Below are positions 45,017-53,238 of a stretch of 55,026 bases of DNA, one piece after another. Made by a program: the position numbers and the translations under genes. Position 1 is the stretch's first letter. Each line of letters starts with the position of its first letter. The DNA comes from Pseudomonadales bacterium (GTDB lineage: Bacteria; Pseudomonadota; Gammaproteobacteria; Pseudomonadales; Pseudohongiellaceae), in the NCBI GenBank assembly GCA_028281635.1, contig JANQJM010000174.1, positions 1 to 55,026 on the forward strand. The letters run 5' to 3'. The notes below the pieces were generated by a model. It saw only the letters and a list, made by a program, of their open reading frames with translations, searched no databases and was not told where the DNA came from.

Positions 45017-46018
45017 ATGACACGCTCAAATCTCACCGCTCTGTTTGTAGCCAGCTCATTGCTTTGTGGCTTAGCAAACGCGCAAGACAACTACACCGCG
45101 CCTCGTAATGCCTGGGGACAGCCCGATCTACAAGGAGTTTGGAACTTCTCCTCCAATGTCCCAATGCAGCGCCCGCAGCAATTCGGTGAACGTGAGTTCA
45201 TGACCGAAGAAGAAATCGAGGAATTGCGTGCCAGACTCGCCTCCCGCGATGCCGCGTCCGATCAGGCAGTTCCGCAAAGTGAAGGCAGCCCCGGAGGCTA
45301 TAATGATTTCTGGGTTGAAAGTGCCGGGCTCACCGATCAAATTCGCACCTCTCATATTGTGTACCCGAACAATGGTCGTTACCCAGACCGGGTCGAGGGC
45401 GCGCCAGTTCAGTTCGGCGGATTAGGGCCGGACATTCCAGGTCAGCGACCTGTGCGTTTCACCGTCGGTGGTATTGCAAAAGATGGCCCCGAAGATAGAG
45501 GACTTTCCGAGCGTTGTATCGTGGGTTTCAATGATGGCCCTCCTTTTATGCCCAGCCTCTACAACAACAACGTGCAGATATTTCAGCACAAAGATACTGC
45601 AGTGATTCTCACCGAGATGATTCACAACGCCCGCATTGTGCCTCTCGATGGTCGCCCACCGTTGCCAGAGGAGATTACTCAGTGGTCCGGTGATGCTCGT
45701 GGACACTACGACGGCGATACCCTGGTAGTGGTTAGCACCAACTTCAATGGCATGACGGCGAGTCTGGAACCTTTCGGGACTTCAGCTCAGAAAATTCTCA
45801 CTGAACGTTTTACCCGTATTGATGATGCCACTGTCAACTACGAATGGACGGTGGAAGATCCTGCTACCTACACTGACAAGATCACCGCCATCGTGCCTAT
45901 GACCAAGACATCCGGACAGCTCTATGAGTATGCCTGTCATGAAGGTAACTATGGCATGGTGAATATTCTGCGCGGTCAGCGTCAGGAAGAATTGCGAGCG
46001 ACTGAAGACGCCAACTAA
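45017..46018 (+). CDS. Secreted GHPDxQG-type protein, paralogue of the gene at 1945
   Basis: 333 residues with AGGAGG upstream. A signal peptide ends NAQD. Mature blocks mirror those of the paralogue: WGQPDLQGVWNFSSNVPMQR, RCIVGFNDGPPFMPSLYNNN, ILTEMIHNARIVPLDGRPP, DGDTLVVVSTNFNG and YEYACHEGNYGMVNILRGQR. The two conserved Cys (RCI and ACHEGN) are retained. It stands alone between two terminators, so it is a separate transcription unit. Function unknown, exported. Confidence 0.88.
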   Translation: MTRSNLTALFVASSLLCGLANAQDNYTAPRNAWGQPDLQGVWNFSSNVPMQRPQQFGEREFMTEEEIEELRARLASRDAASDQAVPQSEGSPGGYNDFWVESAGLTDQIRTSHIVYPNNGRYPDRVEGAPVQFGGLGPDIPGQRPVRFTVGGIAKDGPEDRGLSERCIVGFNDGPPFMPSLYNNNVQIFQHKDTAVILTEMIHNARIVPLDGRPPLPEEITQWSGDARGHYDGDTLVVVSTNFNGMTASLEPFGTSAQKILTERFTRIDDATVNYEWTVEDPATYTDKITAIVPMTKTSGQLYEYACHEGNYGMVNILRGQRQEELRATEDAN

Positions 46019-46044
46019 TCCGCTTCTCTGTTTGAGCAAATCTT

Positions 46045-46080
46045 AAAAGCCTGGTTACCGTCTGTAATCAGGCTTTTTTG
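46045..46080 (+). terminator. Intrinsic terminator of the secreted-protein gene
   Basis: AAAAGCCTG (46045-46053) pairs with CAGGCTTTT (46069-46077), extended inward by TAC/GTA, followed by more T. It lies 26 bases after the stop at 46018. Confidence 0.88.
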
Positions 46081-46127
46081 TTTCCTCTTCACCCCTCAAC
46101 ACTTCATCAGTTTGCAGACTGCCTGAA

Positions 46128-46238
46128 GAAAGGCTTGTCAGTTTCTGGGCTGGTGAACGAGCGAGGCATGGATGCCGAGCCCGAGCCCACATGGATGTGG
46201 GTTTGCGTTTCACAAGCCCAGAAACTGGTAAGCCTTTC
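46128..46238. repeat. 111-bp cloverleaf-like palindromic element
   Basis: Two 30-base arms (46128-46157 and 46209-46238) match at 27 of 30 positions as an inverted repeat; in RNA two of the three mismatches become G-U pairs. The loop holds two more hairpins, GGCAT/ATGCC (46165-46176) and CCCACAT/ATGTGGG (46186-46201), both centred on CATGGATG. The layout is like the non-coding palindromic elements scattered in gammaproteobacterial genomes. No gene lies in it. It sits between the upstream terminator and the dnaE2 promoter. Confidence 0.7.
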
Positions 46239-46261
46239 CTTCTCTTAACCAGTAGCCACCA

Positions 46262-46304
46262 TTGACAAAACCCGACCAAATAAATACTGTATAAATATAC
46301 AGTA
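46262..46304 (+). promoter_or_regulatory. LexA-controlled promoter of dnaE2
   Basis: A perfect LexA box CTGTATAAATATACAG (46287-46302, CTGT-n8-ACAG) lies within a 20-bp near-palindrome (46285-46304). TTGACA at 46262-46267 is a perfect -35 hexamer, and with 17-bp spacing the -10 region begins at TACTGT (46285), so LexA would cover the -10. This is the usual arrangement for SOS genes. The dnaE2 ATG is 17 bases downstream of the box. Confidence 0.9.
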
Positions 46305-46319
46305 GATCACTATGTCATC

Positions 46320-49300
46320 ATGGCCAAGGAATCCCCCGCCAAAACCGGGCCAGCCGTCAGTGCTGGATCTGAAAGTAGCTCTCCGCCTGACTATGCGGAA
46401 TTGCACTGTATTTCTAATTTTACCTTTCTGCGGGGCGCCTCCTCTCCGGAGGAATTGGTAGAGCAGGCCTGTGAGCTAGGTTATAAGGCACTGGCCATTA
46501 CCGACGAATGCTCACTGGCTGGTGTGGTACGTGCTCATGTCGTAGCCAGAGAAAAAGCAAAAACAAAAACCACAACAGAATTCAAACTTATTATTGGATC
46601 TGAATTTGTTCTCCGCCGGCCTGAGGACAACACTCAAACTGATTGTCATCTGGTCATGCTTGCAACCAGCCGCAAAGGTTATGGTGAGTTAAGTCACCTG
46701 ATTACTTGTGCACGCCGAGATGCTCCGAAGGGGGAGTATCGAATCGATCGTGCAATGGTAGAGGCAAACCTGCCCACCGAGTGTTTAGTGCTATGGCGAC
46801 CAGAACTATCACAGGAGTCGGAGCATCTCTCTTCACAGGCACAATGGCTGAATAGGCTTTTTCCTGATCAAGTATGGTTAGGTGTTGAGCTCTTATTGCG
46901 GGGGGATGATCGTCGCAAACTACAACGATTGCAGGTGTTAGGTGAACAGCATCAGATTCCATTGTGCGCTGTTGGCGGGGTCTATATGCATGTTCCTGAG
47001 CGCCAGCAAGTCCAGGATGCCCTAACCGCTATCCGCCTGATCAAACCCATTGATAAGCTTGGACTGGATGCAGAGCCTAATGGCCAACGCCATCTGCGTG
47101 CCCGCGAACAACTTATCAAGCTTTATCCCAGAGAATTATTGCAAGCGACAGTCGACATTGCTGCGCGCTGTGACTTCTCTTTACAGGAATTACGTTACGA
47201 GTATCCCGCTGAAATAGTTCCAGCAGGGCAGACTCCATCGTCTTATTTGCGGCAACTAACCGAGGAGGGGATAAAAGAACGCTGGCCGCAAGGGATTTCT
47301 GCAAAGAATAGACGCACGGTGGAATATGAGCTGAAGTTAATCCACGAGCTGAAATACGAGCACTTTTTTCTCACCGTGTATGACGTTGTCAAATTTGCAA
47401 AAGAAGAAAATATCTATTGTCAGGGACGTGGTTCAGCAGCCAATTCGATTATTTGCTATTGCCTGGGAATAACAGAAGTTAATCCCGACCAAACTCAACT
47501 GCTGTTTGAGCGTTTTGTTTCCAGAGAAAGAAACGAACCGCCAGATATTGATGTGGACTTTGAAAACGCCCGACGTGATGAAGTTATAAAACACATCTAC
47601 GATAAGTACACTCGCGAACGTACTGCCATTGCGGCGACAGTCAGTTGCTATCGTCCTAAAAGCGCTATTCGTGATGTGGGAAAGGCATTGAATCTGGATG
47701 AAGATCTCATCGATTTACTGGCCAAGTCCATTTTTTGGTGGGGAAGTGATTTAAAGGAGCAGCTCAGCGATTCCGGTGTGGACTTCGAAGAGCCGAAGAT
47801 AAAGCAATTACTGTCCTTGAGTTATTCGATTCTGGGTTTTCCCCGTCATCTCTCGCAACATGTTGGCGGCTTTGTGATTAGTGAAGGCCCTCTGTCCTGC
47901 CTGGTTCCCATTGAAAACGCGGCTATGCCCGAGCGTACAGTTATTCAGTGGGACAAAGATGATCTGGAATCCCTTGGTTTGTTAAAAGTGGATGTTCTGG
48001 CGCTGGGTATGCTGACCGCTTTGCACAAAGCCATGGATCTGGTGAATCACTATACCCAACAACAGTACACCATCGAGAACATTCCCCGAGAAGATAAAGC
48101 TGTCTACGACATGATCTGCGAGGCGGATACAGTGGGAGTATTCCAGATTGAATCCCGGGCTCAGATGAGCATGCTGCCAAGGCTCAGGCCACGTAATTAT
48201 TATGATCTGGTGATCCAAATTGCCATTGTCCGGCCAGGGCCCATCGAGGGTGGGATGGTTCACCCCTATTTGAAAAGAAGGAATGGGGAAGAGCCGGTGG
48301 AGTATGAAAGTGAGGACATGAAAGAGGTTCTGGGACGTACCCTGGGCGTCTCAATTTTCCAGGAACAGGTGATGCAGATAGCGATTGTTGGCGCTGATTT
48401 TACTCCTGGGGAGGCAGATCAGTTGCGGCGTGCCATGGCAGCCTGGAAAAAGAAGGGAGGGCTGGAACCCTTTAAAGAGAAATTGATCAATGGTTTGTTG
48501 CGCAATGGCTACTCCGCGGATTTTGCGCAACGAATTTATAGCCAGGTAAAAGGCTTTGGTGAGTATGGTTTTCCCGAATCCCATTCGGCCAGCTTCGCTC
48601 ACATTGCCTATGTCTCGTCCTGGTTCAAATATCATCATCCGGCAGCCTTTTGTTGTGCGCTCTTGAATAGTCAGCCCATGGGTTTCTATCCACCGGCACA
48701 ACTGATACAGGATGCAAGGCGACATGGTGTCGAAGTATTACCCGTGGATGTGAATAGGAGTAATCACGAATGCACACTTGAACATACAACCGACAGTAAA
48801 TGGAAAACAGTTAAGTCTTCTGCGCCTAAATTACGCATAGGCTTTAACCAGTTAAAGGACTTGTCGGAAACTGGTGCCGAAGCCATTGAGGAAAGTCGTC
48901 AGGCAGGATTGTTTTCCACGGTGCAGGAGTTGGTGTATCGCAGTGGCATCAATAAACGGGACCTGGAGGCATTAGCGGCCGCCGATGCGCTAAGGGGATT
49001 GAGCGGCGACCGACATCGTGCTTTTTGGCAAGCCTCGGGAGTGGAAACCAGTGATACCAATGCCAAACCATTCCACCTCAAACTGACTCTGAACAATGAT
49101 TTTGGAGTGGATGTCATGCTGCCCAAGCCAACCAAGGGGCAGGACATATTTGCTGACTACCAATCCATGAGTTTCAGTTTACGGGAACATCCGCTGACTT
49201 TGTTTCGTGAACATTTGAACAACTACGATGTCACACCAGCCCGCCAGTTGGCAGCAATAGATCGAGAACAATATGTCAAAGTTACCGGCATCGTGACTGC

Positions 49301-49550
49301 TCGTCAGCGGCCTCAGACAGCTTCAGGGGTCACTTTTTTAACAATCGAAGATGAAACAGGTTTTATCAATGTGGTGGTCTGGCCCAAGTTAGGCGACGAG
49401 TATCGACCGGTAGTGCGATTAGCAAAGTTGATGGGTGTAGCCGGTCATGTACAAAATAGCGACGGTGTTATTCACTTGATCGCTAACTATCTCACCGACC
49501 TTTCTCCCTGGTTGGGCGCGATGCGCTTGTCATCCCGGGATTTCATGTGA
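46320..49550 (+). CDS. dnaE2: Error-prone DNA polymerase DnaE2
   Basis: 1076 residues. The N-terminal PHP domain starts YAELHCISNFTFLRGASSPE. The C-family polymerase palm follows with GRGSAANSIICYCLGITEVN and RNEPPDIDVDFENARRDEVI (the catalytic Asp triplet region). VGVFQIESRAQMSMLPRLRP, RRAMAAWKKKGGLEPFKEKL and FPESHSASFAHIAYVSSWFK are typical DnaE2 blocks. A C-terminal OB fold (VKVTGIVTARQRPQTASGVT) ends the protein. It lacks the beta-clamp-binding tail of DnaE1. DnaE2 works with ImuB in SOS mutagenesis; a LexA box lies just upstream. Confidence 0.97.
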   Translation: MAKESPAKTGPAVSAGSESSSPPDYAELHCISNFTFLRGASSPEELVEQACELGYKALAITDECSLAGVVRAHVVAREKAKTKTTTEFKLIIGSEFVLRRPEDNTQTDCHLVMLATSRKGYGELSHLITCARRDAPKGEYRIDRAMVEANLPTECLVLWRPELSQESEHLSSQAQWLNRLFPDQVWLGVELLLRGDDRRKLQRLQVLGEQHQIPLCAVGGVYMHVPERQQVQDALTAIRLIKPIDKLGLDAEPNGQRHLRAREQLIKLYPRELLQATVDIAARCDFSLQELRYEYPAEIVPAGQTPSSYLRQLTEEGIKERWPQGISAKNRRTVEYELKLIHELKYEHFFLTVYDVVKFAKEENIYCQGRGSAANSIICYCLGITEVNPDQTQLLFERFVSRERNEPPDIDVDFENARRDEVIKHIYDKYTRERTAIAATVSCYRPKSAIRDVGKALNLDEDLIDLLAKSIFWWGSDLKEQLSDSGVDFEEPKIKQLLSLSYSILGFPRHLSQHVGGFVISEGPLSCLVPIENAAMPERTVIQWDKDDLESLGLLKVDVLALGMLTALHKAMDLVNHYTQQQYTIENIPREDKAVYDMICEADTVGVFQIESRAQMSMLPRLRPRNYYDLVIQIAIVRPGPIEGGMVHPYLKRRNGEEPVEYESEDMKEVLGRTLGVSIFQEQVMQIAIVGADFTPGEADQLRRAMAAWKKKGGLEPFKEKLINGLLRNGYSADFAQRIYSQVKGFGEYGFPESHSASFAHIAYVSSWFKYHHPAAFCCALLNSQPMGFYPPAQLIQDARRHGVEVLPVDVNRSNHECTLEHTTDSKWKTVKSSAPKLRIGFNQLKDLSETGAEAIEESRQAGLFSTVQELVYRSGINKRDLEALAAADALRGLSGDRHRAFWQASGVETSDTNAKPFHLKLTLNNDFGVDVMLPKPTKGQDIFADYQSMSFSLREHPLTLFREHLNNYDVTPARQLAAIDREQYVKVTGIVTARQRPQTASGVTFLTIEDETGFINVVVWPKLGDEYRPVVRLAKLMGVAGHVQNSDGVIHLIANYLTDLSPWLGAMRLSSRDFM

Positions 49551-49582
49551 CATTGGTCTTTTTGTGAAGACCGAACGAGACT

Positions 49583-50455
49583 TTAGTTGACGAGAACGGA
49601 CTTTGCGCATCGAAAGCCGACCATTTCACGTGCATCAAATGGTCGATGGCTGTCTCGGTATTTGATCCGAAGATTGGCAGCATTGGCGCCCCAACTTCCA
49701 CCTCGTACGACTCTTCGAATAGAAGGGTCAAGCGCCGCCTGTTGGAATCTGGTACCCGCCTGAAGTGTTTCTGTATAACTCCCTAGCCAAGGGTCTGAAG
49801 TGAATTGCCAAACATTTCCAGCCATATCGAACAAACCACGACCATTCGGAGGATAGCTGCCGACCGGTGTCGTACTGTCAATTTCGTTGAATCCCCAGTT
49901 AACCAATGAATTGTTAGGAAATTCATCCCCCCATGGATAGGAAGCTTGAGTCGAGCCATCTTGAGCAGCCCATTCAAACTCCGCTTCAGTAGGTAATCTC
50001 TTTCCAAGCCATTCGCAATAAGCTACAGCTGACTGCCAACTTACAAACGTCACTGGATGGCTTAAAGTTTCTTGCGGCGGCTGACCATTTGTCCAATGCT
50101 CCAGATAACGTCCATTGTGCAGCGTAGAGTCTGCATTCAGCTTACTCCATTCAGGATTCTCCTCCACAAACAGCGAAAAATCCTGATTGGTTACTGTATA
50201 GATATCAATCAGGAAATCATCAACTCGTACAGAGTGGGCTGGTACTTCAGATCTGAACGGTTCTATAGAGTCGATCCTTGTTGACGCACGAATAGATTCC
50301 AGTTCTGAAAGTTCCGAACCCATCTCAAATGTGCTTCCCTCTACTAAAAGCATGTCATGTTCTTCGCCTTCACTTGATGATAACGACGAATTACAGGTTG
50401 CTAGAAAAAAAGGGGCTAGGAAAAACACAAAAATATTTCTTAACAGGAAAGACAT
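49583..50455 (-). CDS. SUMF1/FGE-fold lipoprotein
   Basis: 290 residues from the ATG at 50455; an ATG at 50503 would put 16 extra residues before the signal. MSFLLRNIFVFFLAPFFLAT with Cys next gives a lipobox. The SUMF1 fold is clear: LLVEGSTFEMGSELSELESI, FLIDIYTVTNQDFSLFVEEN, RLPTEAEFEWAAQDG, FDMAGNVWQFTSDPW and VVRGGSWGANAANLRIKYRD. The Cys pair of true FGE after RGGSW is missing; a single Cys in GFRCAK remains. It is probably a binding or non-FGE oxidoreductase-like protein in the envelope. It is the distal gene of a minus-strand run that converges on dnaE2. Confidence 0.88.
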   Translation of the reverse strand: MSFLLRNIFVFFLAPFFLATCNSSLSSSEGEEHDMLLVEGSTFEMGSELSELESIRASTRIDSIEPFRSEVPAHSVRVDDFLIDIYTVTNQDFSLFVEENPEWSKLNADSTLHNGRYLEHWTNGQPPQETLSHPVTFVSWQSAVAYCEWLGKRLPTEAEFEWAAQDGSTQASYPWGDEFPNNSLVNWGFNEIDSTTPVGSYPPNGRGLFDMAGNVWQFTSDPWLGSYTETLQAGTRFQQAALDPSIRRVVRGGSWGANAANLRIKYRDSHRPFDAREMVGFRCAKSVLVN

Positions 50456-50471
50456 CGAGGTATATTCGTAA

Positions 50472-50792
50472 CTATGATCGTAATGACTTTGGGGCCTTTT
50501 CATTCCAGGTTTTTTCTAACAAATCAGCAACCATATCAGGATCCGCGTTTTCAAGATCTACGGTTACACCACACACCTTCTTCCCCCAATACAATTTTTC
50601 CAGTGCATCCGGATAGATGGCCAATGCCGGTTCACGAGTTGCTTCGCTGGCCATGATATTTAGATAGGGTTTATCCGGAATCGCGGTGGCAATAATCTTT
50701 CCGTTGACACGAAAAGATGTGCGATCAAAGTGAGGCTCTTCTGAAACCTCAGGTAAAGCCATCGCAATCTTTCTCACTTGGGCCAAATTCAT
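50472..50792 (-). CDS. MmcQ/YjbR family protein
   Basis: 106 residues, cytosolic. The CyaY-like MmcQ/YjbR fold is indicated by VRKIAMALPEVSEEPHFDRT, SFRVNGKIIATAIPDKPYLN and a C-terminal WGKKVCGVTVDLENADPDMV. Members are described as DNA-binding-like but their role is poorly known. It lies 16 bases upstream of the SUMF1-fold lipoprotein start on the same strand. Confidence 0.92.
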   Translation of the reverse strand: MNLAQVRKIAMALPEVSEEPHFDRTSFRVNGKIIATAIPDKPYLNIMASEATREPALAIYPDALEKLYWGKKVCGVTVDLENADPDMVADLLEKTWNEKAPKSLRS

Positions 50793-50876
50793 CGTGATGT
50801 CCTATGCTGTGGAAATCTATTTCTGTTCTTCGGAAGCTATCTTGATTATCGTGTCCGTTGCAGCTGCAATACTCAA

Positions 50877-51323
50877 TCAGATCAATCCTTTCTCAAAAAA
50901 GACACGGAAGTCATTTTTGTCAATCAGCTCCCATCCCAAATGCTTGTAGATAGCAAGGTTTTCAGTCAACAATGTATGAGTTGCTAGTTGCAACCTGCTA
51001 AAGCCACGCTGTTTTGCTTCTGCTTCAGCAAAATCCAGAAGCCCCCGTCCAAGACCATGGCCCTGAAAATCAGGCGAGACAGCCACATTCACGAGAGTAG
51101 CGTGGTTCTCATCAAAGCTCATGATTAGTCCACCTACAATAGAACCATTTGCCTCTGCCACCCACACAGGGAAGTCTTCAATTTCTGCAGCGTAGTCGGC
51201 TTCTAATGGCGGTAAGTTGAAATCACCCATGCGTGGTAAATAAACCGAGTAGGCAGCATGCATGCACCGCTGTATGCCCGTGGCATCGTCTGGAGTAGCG
51301 GCTCTAATCTTCCAATCAGTCAT
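50877..51323 (-). CDS. GNAT family N-acetyltransferase
   Basis: 148 residues. IRAATPDDATGIQRCMHAAY opens the fold. VNVAVSPDFQGHGLGRGLLD holds the acetyl-CoA pyrophosphate loop Q-G-H-G-L-G. LATHTLLTENLAIYKHLGWE is the usual C-terminal block with the general-acid Tyr region. Substrate unknown. It lies in the minus-strand run between the dnaE2 and imuBA parts. Confidence 0.93.
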   Translation of the reverse strand: MTDWKIRAATPDDATGIQRCMHAAYSVYLPRMGDFNLPPLEADYAAEIEDFPVWVAEANGSIVGGLIMSFDENHATLVNVAVSPDFQGHGLGRGLLDFAEAEAKQRGFSRLQLATHTLLTENLAIYKHLGWELIDKNDFRVFFEKGLI

Positions 51324-51361
51324 GGCGTCGTATTCTCAGCCCCCGCATAGATTCGAGCTGT

Positions 51362-51634
51362 TCATGCACTATAGATGGTATAAGCCCCAATCGCTATGAA
51401 TCCGGCACCCGCTATGTATTGAAGTACTTTTTCATTTATGAATTCAGAAAACAGACTTCCTGCAATTACTCCTATTGCGGAAGCCACTATGAGTGCGGCT
51501 GATGCTGCCAGAAAGACTGTAATTTTTCCCGCATCCTTGTCAGTTGCAAACAGCATGGTGGCTATTTGTGTTTTGTCACCCAACTCCGCTACAAACACAG
51601 TTGCAAATACAGTTAAGAAAATCTTAATGTCCAT
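51362..51634 (-). CDS. UPF0016/GDT1-type cation transporter half
   Basis: 90 residues with three membrane segments. The metal-binding motif E17-LGDKT-Q (AELGDKTQIATMLFA) occurs once, so this is a single-repeat member that must dimerise to form the two-motif pore of the TMEM165/GDT1/MneA family. The family moves Mn2+ or Ca2+ out of the cytoplasm. No second repeat is seen adjacent. Mn-sensing leader looked for but not supported. Confidence 0.93.
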   Translation of the reverse strand: MDIKIFLTVFATVFVAELGDKTQIATMLFATDKDAGKITVFLAASAALIVASAIGVIAGSLFSEFINEKVLQYIAGAGFIAIGAYTIYSA

Positions 51635-51937
51635 TGAGTCTCACCGTGCAAAAATACGTAATGACCTGACTTATGGACTCAGCATTTGGCGCTGAACCCC
51701 TAATTGAGAATTTTGTTATGAAATCTTATCGCTAAGTCCGAGTGATTGATTAAGTGACTCCCTGTTGAAAGAGCAGCAGCTCATGAGATTCTCCCTCGGG
51801 GTTCAGATTAAATTGATAATGGACGAAGGCACAGTCAACGAAAAAAGCGTTTTCAGAAATAGCTCTCAATTCTTACTTACTTTCCAGAGCCTCATCAAAC
51901 TTGAGATACAACGCCCCATCCTCAATTGGCTTTTCAA
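51635..51937. other. Intergenic region upstream of the GDT1-type gene
   Basis: 303 bases between the GDT1-type gene start and the end of the membrane protein gene at 51938. Only a short hairpin TCAGC/GCTGA (51679-51695) was noticed. An 85-codon plus-strand frame crosses into the opposite-strand gene and shows no protein-like features. Confidence 0.5.
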
Positions 51938-52252
51938 TTATGCTTCCTGCCGGAATGCACGTTTATACTTTACTAAAAGTACGATTATTGTGGGCCAGAA
52001 TGCGGTATTGATAAGGTCATGAACACTATTTGCCCAATACATTGATTCCATAGTTAGATAGTTGTCGTACAAATCTATGATCTCCATGGAAGCTGCGACA
52101 AAAAGAACTGGAACCACAGCAATAGGTTCGATTTTCCCCTTCCTGAAGACTGCTACGAATGAAAAGAAAACTAGAAGCCCTATGTATATATGTATTGCGT
52201 CTCTGGAAAGGCCAGTTATCTCTATAATCCTGAGCTTAAGATCTTGGTACAT
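51938..52252 (-). CDS. Small membrane protein of unknown function
   Basis: 104 residues with three hydrophobic segments (about 20-37, 43-60 and 78-95). The opening MYQDLKLRIIEITGLSRDAI is followed by IHIYIGLLVFFSFVAVF, then an amphipathic EIIDLYDNYLTMESMYWANS and HDLINTAFWPTIIVLLVKYK. The conserved His/Asp in HDLIN and the earlier D-A-I-H pair could be functional. I do not recognise the family. Confidence 0.72.
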   Translation of the reverse strand: MYQDLKLRIIEITGLSRDAIHIYIGLLVFFSFVAVFRKGKIEPIAVVPVLFVAASMEIIDLYDNYLTMESMYWANSVHDLINTAFWPTIIVLLVKYKRAFRQEA

Positions 52253-52281
52253 TTACGAAGACAGATCCTGGAAAAATAACT

Positions 52282-52764
52282 TCATCCCTGGTCAGACCCA
52301 TTGTAAGCGGCCTCTAGTTTTTCCAAATCAAATTTAATCATGGTTTGCATCACGGTCAGCACTCGTTGAGCGGTTTCCATATCATTGGCGTCGATCCATT
52401 TCATAAACTGATCGGGCACGATTTGCCAGGCAACGCCGTACTTATCCTTTAGCCAACCACAGGCCATTTCACTGCCACCGTCGAGTAACTTCTCCCAATA
52501 GTGGTCGATTTCTGCCTGGTCTTTGCAGTTTACGTACATGGAGATAGCTTCATTGAATTGGAATGCAGGCCCGCCATTCAGTGCCAGGAATTCTTCACCT
52601 CTAAGAGTGAAGTTTATGGTAAGCACGGAGCCTTCCGGGTTTGGCATGCCAGGGGGATTTCTGGTGATCTGGGTGATTTCAGAGTCAGGGAAGATGCCGG
52701 TGTAGAAATCCACCGCTTCTTCTGCATTCGTGTCGAACCACAGACAGGGCATTATGGTTTTCAT
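52282..52764 (-). CDS. PhnB-like/VOC-superfamily protein
   Basis: 160 residues. MKTIMPCLWFDTNAEEAVDF, YTGIFPDSEITQITRNPPG and EFLALNGGPAFQFNEAISMY are the marks of the PhnB-like glyoxalase group (also labelled 3-demethylubiquinone methyltransferase-like). DKYGVAWQIVPDQFMKWI follows. Enzymatic role unknown. It lies 10 bases downstream of a second VOC gene on the same strand, probably co-transcribed. Confidence 0.93.
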   Translation of the reverse strand: MKTIMPCLWFDTNAEEAVDFYTGIFPDSEITQITRNPPGMPNPEGSVLTINFTLRGEEFLALNGGPAFQFNEAISMYVNCKDQAEIDHYWEKLLDGGSEMACGWLKDKYGVAWQIVPDQFMKWIDANDMETAQRVLTVMQTMIKFDLEKLEAAYNGSDQG

Positions 52765-52773
52765 GTGTTTGTC

Positions 52774-53151
52774 CTATTGTTGAGAGTGGAGCCCGAACAG
52801 ATTGCCATCGGGGTCTTTGGCGTGGGCGACGAATCCGTATTCGCCGATCGACATCTTGTCGCGTTCCAGCTGTCCACCGGCATCATCAACTCGGGCAGCT
52901 TCTACCGCGCAGTCTTCGCAACCGAAATACACGAGTATGCTATTGCCACCGCTGGGCATACCCGGTGCATGCACTAGTGCGCCACCGGCACCATGATTCT
53001 CAAAGTTCTGGGGGAAGGCGGACATACTCAACTGTCCGTCGGGTCCGCCGGGTAGTGGACTCAGCTCTATACCGAGAACCGTTTCATAGAATGCTTTGGC
53101 ACGTTCCAAGTCCTGCACATAGATTTCGAACCAGTTTACGGGGTTGCTCAT
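52774..53151 (-). CDS. VOC-family (glyoxalase-like) protein
   Basis: 125 residues from the ATG at 53151, with GAGG eight bases upstream; a GTG at 53160 would add three. NPVNWFEIYVQDLERAKAFY is the typical VOC start and HAKDPDGNLFGLHSQQ the typical final strand. VYFGCEDCAVEAARVDDAGG carries two Cys. Related proteins are often annotated as bleomycin-resistance or lactoylglutathione-lyase-like without proof. Two VOC genes sit side by side here. Confidence 0.93.
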   Translation of the reverse strand: MSNPVNWFEIYVQDLERAKAFYETVLGIELSPLPGGPDGQLSMSAFPQNFENHGAGGALVHAPGMPSGGNSILVYFGCEDCAVEAARVDDAGGQLERDKMSIGEYGFVAHAKDPDGNLFGLHSQQ

Positions 53152-53238
53152 ATCACACACCTCTTCTTTTTATTGGGCTCTTTTTGATTTTCCTTTTACA
53201 TGAAAGCAAGTATTGATGACAGTTTTATATCACCGCTA

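Noticed and set aside
51635..51730. Possible Mn-sensing yybP-ykoY riboswitch upstream of the GDT1-type gene
   Set aside because: The context fits, but the conserved GGGGAGUAGC box is not present (only AGGGGTTCAGC), and the 3' element is unconvincing. A covariance search with RF00080 would decide.
51765..52022. Plus-strand 85-codon frame
   Set aside because: It overlaps the 3' end of a convincing minus-strand membrane protein gene and shows no protein-like composition or start signal.
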